A stretch of 64,000 nucleotides of DNA from Streptomyces neyagawaensis (GTDB taxonomy: Bacteria > Actinomycetota > Actinomycetes > Streptomycetales > Streptomycetaceae). The stretch lies in assembly GCF_023516595.1 (NCBI RefSeq), contig NZ_JAMGBG010000089.1, forward strand, positions 45,791 to 109,790. Reading direction: 5' to 3'. How positions within the stretch are numbered: the stretch's first letter is position 1; each line of letters starts with the position of its first letter. The notes below the pieces were generated by a model. That model had not been told where the DNA came from. It ran no database searches and saw only the letters and a program-made list of their open reading frames with translations. Positions 57,468-64,000 of this stretch are shown in pieces. Position numbers and translations under genes: made by a program.

Positions 57468-58456
57468 CCGCCCTCACGACCACCGCGCCCCGCACGAGGG
57501 GCGGCCCGCGCGGACTGACCTGGACGCTGCTGCGCCTGCACAGCGCGGCCGTGTGGTTCTGGGCGCTCCTCGTCGCCGTGGCCGCCGGGTGCCTGCTGTG
57601 GGCCGCGGTAGCGGGCGGCAACGCCGCCTGGGCCGCGTACACCTCGGGGGGCTGCGCCAACGGAGTGGTGGACGAGGGCTGCAACCTCAACGCCCCCGCG
57701 ATCGAGCTGTACGACACGGCGATGTACCTGGGCTCCGCGATCATCACCATCGCGCCGCTGCTCGTCGCCGTCTGGGCGGGCGCCGCGCTGATCGGGCGGG
57801 AGCTGGAGAGCGGCACCGCGAAACTGGCCTGGACGCAGTCCGTCACCCCGGCCCGCTGGCTCACCGCCAAGCTCGCCCTCCCCGCGGCCGTGCTCTGCGC
57901 CGGCACGCTCCTGCTCGTCCAACTGCACCGGACGATGTGGCAGGCCCACACCGAGCAGTGGGGGGCGCGGGGCGTCCAGCACTGGCACGACAGCGAGATC
58001 TTCGTCGCCAACGGCCCCGCCGCCGTCGCCCATGTCCTGCTCGGCCTCGCCGTCGGCGTCCTGGCCGGCCTGCTCACCCGCCGCTCCCTGTCCTCCATGG
58101 GCTACGGCTTCTTCGCCCTGGGCGGTCTGTTGTACGCCCTCGAACTGGCCCGGCCGTACCTGTGGCCGGCGAGGACCGCGACGACCCCGGCCACCGAGGG
58201 ATACCCCGGCTACATCGGCATGACCGTCGACGAGGGCGGCATCACCCCCACCGGCGACCGGGTCCCCAATCCTTGCCTGACCAGCGACAACTGCGTCCTC
58301 GGGCGGGACGTCGTCACCCACTACCGCGACTACCACCCCGCGTCCCACTTCTGGCCCCTCCAGCTCGTCGAGACCGGCGTCGTGCTCGCCGTCACCGCCG
58401 TGCTGGTCGTGCTCTCCTTCCGCCTGCTGCGCCGCCGTACGGGAGGCACGTCATGA
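57464..58456 (+). CDS. ABC transporter permease, paralogue 2 of 4
   Basis: A 330-residue protein closely related to paralogue 1: WAGAALIGRELESGTAKLAW, TQSVTPARWLTAKLALPAAV, and C-terminal SHFWPLQLVETG. Extra loop Cys residues at SGGCANGVVDEGCNL and CLTSDNCV mirror those of paralogue 1. GTG start inside GTGA overlap. Similarity between 1 and 2 is greater than to 3 and 4, which suggests stepwise duplication. Confidence 0.88.
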   Translation: MTALTTTAPRTRGGPRGLTWTLLRLHSAAVWFWALLVAVAAGCLLWAAVAGGNAAWAAYTSGGCANGVVDEGCNLNAPAIELYDTAMYLGSAIITIAPLLVAVWAGAALIGRELESGTAKLAWTQSVTPARWLTAKLALPAAVLCAGTLLLVQLHRTMWQAHTEQWGARGVQHWHDSEIFVANGPAAVAHVLLGLAVGVLAGLLTRRSLSSMGYGFFALGGLLYALELARPYLWPARTATTPATEGYPGYIGMTVDEGGITPTGDRVPNPCLTSDNCVLGRDVVTHYRDYHPASHFWPLQLVETGVVLAVTAVLVVLSFRLLRRRTGGTS

Positions 58457-59442
58457 CGACGACCGTCGACACCACCGCCTCCACCACCCGAGGGCGCGTG
58501 CGCCTCCACGGCCTGACCGGGACCGTCCTGCGTGTGCACCGCCCGGCACTGCTGGTGTGGTGCGCGTACGTAGTAGGGACGGTCGGATGGATGCTCTGGG
58601 TGCACTATGTCTCGGGGGCGCGGGCGCGCGCCGCGCAGGACACCTGCCGTGGACAGGACGGCAGCTGCATCGACTTCGACATGTTCGCCTTCGGGGAGGG
58701 CATGTCCATGGTCGGTACCTTCGTCGCCTACGCCTCCTACGCCGTGGCCGCCTGGGCGGGTGCCTCCCTGACCGGGCGCGAACTGGAGCACGGCACGGCC
58801 CACCTGGCCTGGACCCAGTCGGTCACCCCGACACGCTGGCTCACGGTCAAGCTGGCGGTTCCCGCAGTCGCCCTCACCGTGGGCACCACGGTGCTGATGC
58901 TGGTCTACCGCTGGATCTGGTCGGCGAACGAGGAGGTGCGCAGCGACGATTGGTACTACAGCGACCCCTTCGTCAATCGTGGCCCCGCGGTCGTCGCGTA
59001 CGCCCTGTGCGCACTGGCCGTCGGCGCGCTGGCGGGCCTGGCCCTGAAGCGGGCGCTGCCGGCGCTGGGCACGGCCGTCGCCTTCATCGTCTGCCTCCAC
59101 CTGTACCTCGACGAGCGGTCGATCACGCTGTGGCCGACGAAGACGCTCACCGGCACCGCCGCGAGCCGACTGCCGATGTCGGCCAACCAGCTGGAGCTGG
59201 GCGCGGTCACCGGCTCGGGTGCCCGGATCAATGACCTGACCTGCTTCGACGTCGACGCCGACGCCGACTACGCCAGGTGCATGGCCGACAACGGCTTCAC
59301 CGACCTGTACGCCGAGGTGCACCCCCAGTCCCACTTCTGGCCCCTGCACCTGATGACCACCGGCGTCATCCTCGCCGTCACCGCCCTGCTGGTCCTGGCC
59401 TCCTTCCACCTGCTGCGCCGCCGTACAGGAGGTACGTCATGA
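58453..59442 (+). CDS. ABC transporter permease, paralogue 3 of 4
   Basis: A 329-residue permease with LTGTVLRVHRPALLVWCAYV at the first helix (shared with paralogue 4), WAGASLTGRELEHGTAHLAW, TQSVTPTRWLTVKLAVPAVA, and SHFWPLHLMTTGVILAV near the end. Loop cysteines DTCRGQDGSCID and LTCFDVDADADYARC are present. ATGA overlap with the upstream stop; GGAGG in the end of paralogue 2 serves as its ribosome site. Confidence 0.88.
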   Translation: MTTTVDTTASTTRGRVRLHGLTGTVLRVHRPALLVWCAYVVGTVGWMLWVHYVSGARARAAQDTCRGQDGSCIDFDMFAFGEGMSMVGTFVAYASYAVAAWAGASLTGRELEHGTAHLAWTQSVTPTRWLTVKLAVPAVALTVGTTVLMLVYRWIWSANEEVRSDDWYYSDPFVNRGPAVVAYALCALAVGALAGLALKRALPALGTAVAFIVCLHLYLDERSITLWPTKTLTGTAASRLPMSANQLELGAVTGSGARINDLTCFDVDADADYARCMADNGFTDLYAEVHPQSHFWPLHLMTTGVILAVTALLVLASFHLLRRRTGGTS

Positions 59443-60281
59443 CGAGCGCCGTCGCCGCCACCGCCACCGCCGCTCGTCAAGGCCCCCGTCTGCGCGGCCT
59501 GACCTGGACCGTGCTGCGCGTGCACCGCCCGGCCCTGCTGGTGTGGTGCGCGTACGTCCTGCTGATGACGGGCTGGATGTTCTGGGTGCAGTACGTCTCG
59601 GGCGCACGGGTGCGCGCCGAGATGGCCGCCTGCCGGAGGGTGGAGGGCGGCTGCATCGACGTGATGACGTTCAGCCACTCCATGAACGAGGGCTGGATCG
59701 GCACCCTCATCGCATACGCCTCCTACGGCATCGCCGCCTGGGCCGGCGCCTCCCTCATCGGCCGCGAGCTGGAGCGGGGCACCGCCCAGCTGGCCTGGGC
59801 CCAGTCCATCAGCCCCACCCGCTGGCTCACCGCCAAGCTCGCGGTGCCGGCTGTGGCGCTGACCGTCGGGACCACCGTCCTGGTCCTGGTCTACCGCTGG
59901 TTCTGGACGGCGAGCCAGGACCTGCGGGGCAGCGAGTGGCACGACCCCGACCCCTTCCTGAACCGCGGCCCGGCGGTCCTCGCGTACGCCCTGTGCGCCC
60001 TGGCCGTCGGCGCCCTCGCGGGCATCGCCCTGCGGCGCTCGCTGCCCGCCCTGGCCGTGGCGTTCGGCTTGATCCTCTGGTTCCACCTGTACGTCGACCG
60101 GCACTGGCACGAGCTGTGGCCCGCGAGGACCCTCTCCGGCACCGGCGGCAGCTGGTTCCCCAGCCAACACCCGGCCTCCCACTTCTGGCCCCTGCACCTG
60201 ATGACCACCAGCGTCATCCTCACCGTCGCCGTCGTGGCCACCGGTGCCGCCTACTGGCTGCTGCGCCGCCGCACCCGCTGA
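59439..60281 (+). CDS. ABC transporter permease, paralogue 4 of 4
   Basis: A 280-residue permease, shorter than the others because the last extracytoplasmic loop is cut by about 40 residues. Shares LTWTVLRVHRPALLVWCAYV, WAGASLIGRELERGTAQLAW, AQSISPTRWLTAKLAVPAVA and SHFWPLHLMTTSVILTV. Only one loop Cys pair (AACRRVEGGCID) remains. GGAGG before the ATG, which overlaps the stop of paralogue 3. Last gene of the operon. Confidence 0.88.
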   Translation: MTSAVAATATAARQGPRLRGLTWTVLRVHRPALLVWCAYVLLMTGWMFWVQYVSGARVRAEMAACRRVEGGCIDVMTFSHSMNEGWIGTLIAYASYGIAAWAGASLIGRELERGTAQLAWAQSISPTRWLTAKLAVPAVALTVGTTVLVLVYRWFWTASQDLRGSEWHDPDPFLNRGPAVLAYALCALAVGALAGIALRRSLPALAVAFGLILWFHLYVDRHWHELWPARTLSGTGGSWFPSQHPASHFWPLHLMTTSVILTVAVVATGAAYWLLRRRTR

Positions 60282-60297
60282 CCGGCGCCCCGGACCC

Positions 60298-60330
60298 GGC
60301 ACGCCCTTCCTACGGGGGGAGGGGCGTGCC
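60298..60330 (+). terminator. hairpin terminator after the ABC operon
   Basis: GGCACGCCC / GGGCGTGCC, 9-bp stem, 15-nt loop, 17 nt after the last permease. Confidence 0.7.
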
Positions 60331-60445
60331 GAAGGCGTGCACCGGCGCGGGGCGAGAAGGCGGGGCGCCTTACGAAACGGGGCGCTTCGGAGACGGGCCG
60401 GCGCCCACTCGGGGAACCGGCGGGCCTCCCTGCGCTATCCCGCAC

Positions 60446-60467
60446 GTAAGGTCTCCGTAACCGGCGA
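60446..60467. promoter_or_regulatory. 11-nt-spaced direct repeat before ppk
   Basis: GTAAGGTCTCC then GTAACCGGCGA, an 11-nt period as in PHO boxes, about 250-270 nt before the ppk start. PhoP is known to control ppk in S. lividans, but the base match is poor. The rest of 60331-60713 holds no supported gene, though an ATG at 60495 is in frame with ppk. Confidence 0.25.
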
Positions 60468-60713
60468 TTCAGACGACCTTGCGACGCTTCCGCAATGAAC
60501 CCCGTCCCGCCCGAGCCCTCGCCTCCCCCACGCAACGGCCCAAGCAACGGGAAGGGCGCGGGGAGCGGCCGTCCCCCGGCCACCGCGGCCCACCCCGGCG
60601 GCACCGACGACGTCGTCGCGCGGATCGACGCGGACATCGCCGGGAACGCCGTCGCGCTCCCTGTGGCCCTGTCCGACGCGCCTGTGATGCTCGCGGCGCG
60701 GAAGAATGGTGCC

Positions 60714-62945
60714 ATGAGCCAGTCCAACGCCCAGGCACAGGTCCAGCACGAGCAGCCGTCCGTCGGCTCCATAGCCGCGCACCGCCCGCACACGGTGGCC
60801 GCGGTCGTCTCCGATCTCGAACCCGACATGGACGCCGACCTCGACGCCTACGAGGAGGCGCCGTACGACGGCGACCGCCTGCCGCAGAACCGCTTCCTCG
60901 ACCGGGAGCGCAGCTGGCTCGCCTTCAACGAGCGTGTCCTGGAACTCGCCGAGGACCCGAACACGCCCCTGCTGGAGCGGGCCAAGTTCCTCGCGATCTT
61001 CGCCAGCAACCTGGACGAGTTCTTCATGGTCCGGGTGGCCGGTCTGAAGCGCCGTATCGCCACCGGCGTCGCCACCAAGTCCGCCTCCGGTCTCCAGCCC
61101 CGCGAGGTGCTGGAGATGATCTGGGCCCGCTCCCGTGAGCTGATGGCCCGGCACGCCGCCTGCTTCCACGAGGACATCGCCCCGGCCCTCGCCGAGGAGG
61201 GCATCCACGTGGTCCGCTGGGGCGAGCTCACCGAGAAGGAGCAGGCCCGCCTGTTCACTCTCTTCCGGCACCAGATCTTCCCCGTCCTCACCCCGCTCGC
61301 CGTGGACCCTGCGCACCCCTTCCCGTACATCTCGGGCCTGTCGCTGAACCTGGCCGTGGTCGTCCGCAACCCGGTCTCCGGCCACCGGCACTTCGCCCGC
61401 GTGAAGGTCCCCCCGCTGCTCTCCCGCTTCCTGGAGGCCTCCCCCAGCCGCTACGTCCCCATCGAGGACGTGATCGCGGCCCATCTGGAGGAGCTGTTCC
61501 CGGGCATGGAGGTGCTGGAGCACCACGCGTTCCGCCTCACCCGCAACGAGGACCTGGAGGTCGAGGAGGACGACGCGGAGAACCTCCTCCAGGCGCTGGA
61601 GAAGGAGCTCATGCGGCGCCGCTTCGGGCCGCCGGTGCGCCTGGAGGTCGAGGAGTCCATCGACCGGTACGTCCTCGACCTGCTGGTCCGCGAGCTGAAG
61701 ATCTCCGAGGCCGAGGTGTACCCGCTGCCGGGCCCTCTCGACCTCACCGGTCTCTTCGGCATCGGCGCCCTCGACCGGCCCGAGCTGAAGTACCCGAAGT
61801 TCATCGCCGGCACCCACCGCGACCTCGCCGAGGTCGAGTCCGCGTCGCCGCCCGACATCTTCGCCGCCCTGCGCGAGCGGGACGTCCTGCTGCACCACCC
61901 GTACGACAGCTTCTCCACCTCCGTGCAGGCGTTCCTGGAGCAGGCGGCCGCCGACCCGGACGTCCTCGCCATCAAGCAGACCCTGTACCGGACCTCCGGC
62001 GACTCCCCGATCGTGGACGCGCTGATCGACGCCGCCGAGTCCGGCAAGCAGGTCCTCGTCCTCGTCGAGATCAAGGCCCGCTTCGACGAGCAGGCCAACA
62101 TCAAGTGGGCCCGCAAGCTGGAGGAGGCGGGCTGCCACGTCGTCTACGGCCTGGTCGGTCTGAAGACCCACTGCAAGCTGTCCCTGGTGGTCCGCCAGGA
62201 GGGCGAGACCCTGCGCCGCTACAGCCACGTCGGCACGGGCAACTACCACCCGAAGACGGCCCGCCTCTACGAGGACCTGGGTCTGCTCACCGCCGACCAG
62301 CAGGTCGGCGCGGACCTCTCCGACCTGTTCAACCGTCTCTCCGGCTACTCCCGCCGCGAGACGTACCGCCGGCTCCTCGTCGCCCCCAAGTCCCTGCGCG
62401 ACGGACTGATCGCCCGCGTCAACAAGGAGGTCCAGCACCACCGCGCCGGACGTCCCGCGTCCGTCCGCATCAAGGTCAACTCGATGGTCGACGAGGCCCT
62501 CATCGACGCCTGCTACCGGGCCTCGCAGGCCGGGGTGCCCGTCGACATCTGGGTGCGCGGCATCTGCGCGGTACGCCCCGGCGTCCCCGGCCTCTCGGAG
62601 AACGTCCGCGTCCGTTCCGTCCTCGGCCGCTTCCTCGAACACTCCCGGATCTTCGCCTTCGGCAACGGCGGCGAGCCCGAGGTGTGGATCGGCAGCGCCG
62701 ACATGATGCACCGCAACCTCGACCGCCGGATCGAGGCCCTCGTACGAGTCACCGACCCGGCGCACCGGGCGGCCCTCAACCGCCTGCTGGAGACCGGTAT
62801 GTCCGACACGACCTCCTCCTGGCACCTCGGCCCCGACGGCGAGTGGACCCGGCACTCGACCGACGCGGACGGCCAGCCCCTGCGCAACGTCCAGGAGATG
62901 CTCATTGACGCCCGGAGGCGCCGGCGTGGCACAGCAACACCTTGA
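60714..62945 (+). CDS. ppk: polyphosphate kinase
   Basis: A 743-residue PPK1 that makes polyphosphate from ATP reversibly; in Streptomyces its loss alters antibiotic output. Domain order N, head, two catalytic PLD-like domains: FLDRERSWLAFNERVLELAE, SNLDEFFMVRVAGLKRRIAT, then catalytic His in LKTHCKL and YSHVGTGNYHPKTARLYED, and IGSADMMHRNLDRRIEALVR. I chose the ATG at 60714 (MSQSNAQAQVQH), which matches the S. coelicolor protein; the frame is open to an ATG at 60495 but the extra 73 residues look non-conserved. The 3' end overlaps the CHAD gene by 20 nt. Confidence 0.96.
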   Translation: MSQSNAQAQVQHEQPSVGSIAAHRPHTVAAVVSDLEPDMDADLDAYEEAPYDGDRLPQNRFLDRERSWLAFNERVLELAEDPNTPLLERAKFLAIFASNLDEFFMVRVAGLKRRIATGVATKSASGLQPREVLEMIWARSRELMARHAACFHEDIAPALAEEGIHVVRWGELTEKEQARLFTLFRHQIFPVLTPLAVDPAHPFPYISGLSLNLAVVVRNPVSGHRHFARVKVPPLLSRFLEASPSRYVPIEDVIAAHLEELFPGMEVLEHHAFRLTRNEDLEVEEDDAENLLQALEKELMRRRFGPPVRLEVEESIDRYVLDLLVRELKISEAEVYPLPGPLDLTGLFGIGALDRPELKYPKFIAGTHRDLAEVESASPPDIFAALRERDVLLHHPYDSFSTSVQAFLEQAAADPDVLAIKQTLYRTSGDSPIVDALIDAAESGKQVLVLVEIKARFDEQANIKWARKLEEAGCHVVYGLVGLKTHCKLSLVVRQEGETLRRYSHVGTGNYHPKTARLYEDLGLLTADQQVGADLSDLFNRLSGYSRRETYRRLLVAPKSLRDGLIARVNKEVQHHRAGRPASVRIKVNSMVDEALIDACYRASQAGVPVDIWVRGICAVRPGVPGLSENVRVRSVLGRFLEHSRIFAFGNGGEPEVWIGSADMMHRNLDRRIEALVRVTDPAHRAALNRLLETGMSDTTSSWHLGPDGEWTRHSTDADGQPLRNVQEMLIDARRRRRGTATP

Positions 62946-64000
62946 CCCCAGGAACTCCACGGCCGTCGCCGCCGACGCCCTCGCCGGGTATCTGCGGACC
63001 CAGGCCACCGAGTTCCTCCGCGCGCTGCGCACCCACCGGGAGAGCGGTGGGGGTGCGGCGACCGGAGCCGAGGAGTCGACCGACGCGGCGCTCGCCCTGC
63101 GCCGCTCGGCCCGCCGCATCAGCGGCACCCTCCACACCTTCCGCCCACTGCTCGACGCCGACTGGTCGGAGTCCCTCCGCCCCGAACTGGCCTGGCTGTC
63201 GGGCACCCTGGGCCGCGAGCACGCCTACGCGGCCCGGCTGGACCGCCTGGTGGCGGCCCTGAACCGGCTGTCCGGAGCCACCGCCGCCCTCCCCTCCCAG
63301 GCCGGCGCCCCCGTGACCGGCCGCACCGCCGGGGCGGAACGCGCGGGCCCGCCGGGGCCCGGGGGCACCGGCACCCGCACCCCGGCCACCCCCGACCGCG
63401 GCAACCTCACCATCGGCGCCGCGAAAGCGGGCGCCCTCCTCGACCGCCAGCTCACCCTCGCCCGCACCCGGGCCCACTCGGCGGCCCTCCAGGCGCTCGG
63501 CTCCTCCCGCTTCCACGCCGTCGCCGACAGCGTCGCCGTCCTCGCCAGCGAGGTCCCCCTCACCCCCACCGCCCCCGCCCTGGACCTGCGCCCCCTGGCC
63601 GCCGCCGCCCACGACCGCCTCCGCGACGCCGTTGCCGGCCTCCCCCTGCTGACCGCCGGCCACCCCTACAACGCCGAGGCCCTCATCCACGGCCTCTCCC
63701 CCGACACCGCCCCCCACCCCCAGGACGCCCCCTGGCACCAGGTCCGGCTCCTGCTGCGCCTCCACCGCTACGCCCTGGAGGTCCTCCACCCCCAGGCGGT
63801 CCCCGTGGACGTACGCCTCCTCGCGGCCGGTGAGGCCCTCAACCGCCACCGCGACGCCTCCGAGGCGGCCTCCGCCGCGGCGGCCGCAGCCCGCACCCCC
63901 CGGATCGCCCCGGCCACGGCCTACGCCCTCGGCGTCCTGCACGCCGACCAGCGCCACGAGGTCGAGGCGGCCCGCTTCGCGTTCCAGCAGTCCTGGCAGA
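62926..64000 (+). CDS. CHAD domain protein, truncated by the window end
   Basis: At least 358 residues from the GTG at 62926, open to the last base. CHAD pattern of conserved histidines and basic helices: ALRRSARRISGTLHTFRPLL, WLSGTLGREHAYAARLDRLV, RLLLRLHRYALEVLHPQAVP. CHAD proteins bind polyphosphate, and the adjacency and 20-nt overlap with ppk point to polyphosphate storage or sensing. GGAGG lies 7 nt before the GTG. A Gly/Thr/Pro-rich insertion (GPGGTGTRTPATP) sits in the middle. The true end is beyond the window. Confidence 0.88.
   Translation, partial: MAQQHLDPRNSTAVAADALAGYLRTQATEFLRALRTHRESGGGAATGAEESTDAALALRRSARRISGTLHTFRPLLDADWSESLRPELAWLSGTLGREHAYAARLDRLVAALNRLSGATAALPSQAGAPVTGRTAGAERAGPPGPGGTGTRTPATPDRGNLTIGAAKAGALLDRQLTLARTRAHSAALQALGSSRFHAVADSVAVLASEVPLTPTAPALDLRPLAAAAHDRLRDAVAGLPLLTAGHPYNAEALIHGLSPDTAPHPQDAPWHQVRLLLRLHRYALEVLHPQAVPVDVRLLAAGEALNRHRDASEAASAAAAAARTPRIAPATAYALGVLHADQRHEVEAARFAFQQSWQ

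Noticed and set aside
60495..60713. N-terminal extension of ppk from an upstream ATG
   Set aside because: The frame is open, but the added residues are low-complexity and the S. coelicolor protein begins at the later ATG.
60435..63206. 923-codon minus-strand frame over ppk
   Set aside because: Antisense to a well-conserved enzyme.

Overview
The window reads as a stretch of Streptomyces chromosome. Base composition is very GC-rich, third positions are almost always G or C, GTG starts are common, and overlapping TGA/ATG junctions are frequent. It carries the Streptomyces markers devA, nur, glnR, rsiG, cssRS, mshA and mshD. Gene content and order match, in descending number, the S. coelicolor block from about SCO4226 (nickel-binding DUF4242 protein) to about SCO4144 (CHAD protein beside ppk). 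I see no rRNA, tRNA, insertion sequence, prophage or CRISPR array.

Layout. 0-8.6 kb: a DUF4242 metal-binding protein, a GNAT, a Tat-exported alpha/beta hydrolase, phosphoglycerate mutase, an MFS exporter, a YbjN protein, MshA and a methyltransferase. 8.9-18 kb: an NlpC/P60 wall hydrolase, a receiver-PP2C phosphatase, a conserved XRE/HbhA-like/DUF2516 block, a Clp-N protein, a second MFS protein and a nitroreductase-hemerythrin fusion. 18-28 kb: an accessory-looking run with a HelR-type helicase, a TetR regulator, a double-kinase fusion, the developmental genes devB, devA and devE, and an Eis-type acetyltransferase. 28-37 kb: asparaginase, the c-di-GMP-responsive anti-sigma RsiG, Dtd, an operon of small membrane protein/nitrobindin/Nur/YgfZ, DsrE, DUF3099, and a sulfur operon behind a cysteine-rich leader peptide. 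37-47 kb: a MoaD/membrane protein pair, a hydrolase, GlnR, a LacI regulator, and the secretion-stress set HtrA-like protease/CssR/CssS. 46-51 kb: small accessory genes, including a possible toxin-antitoxin pair and an XRE-DUF397 pair with a repeated palindromic operator. 51-64 kb: 5'-nucleotidase, MshD, a YtrA-type regulator with one ABC ATPase and four tandem paralogous permeases, polyphosphate kinase and a CHAD protein cut by the window end.

Themes. Mycothiol synthesis is present at both ends (mshA with a SigR-like promoter, and mshD). Nitrogen (GlnR, asparaginase), phosphate (Ppk, CHAD, 5'-nucleotidase), nickel (DUF4242, Nur) and sulfur (rhodanese, DUF1416, leader peptide) functions sit beside developmental regulators (DevA, DevE, RsiG). 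Many promoters look leaderless, with the -10 box about 6-9 nt from the start codon. Short tandem repeats are unusually common, and several span stop codons. The most interesting unexplained structures are the duplicated control region in front of devA and devE, the shared palindrome of the XRE-DUF397 pair, the four-permease ABC operon, and the stop-spanning tandem duplications.
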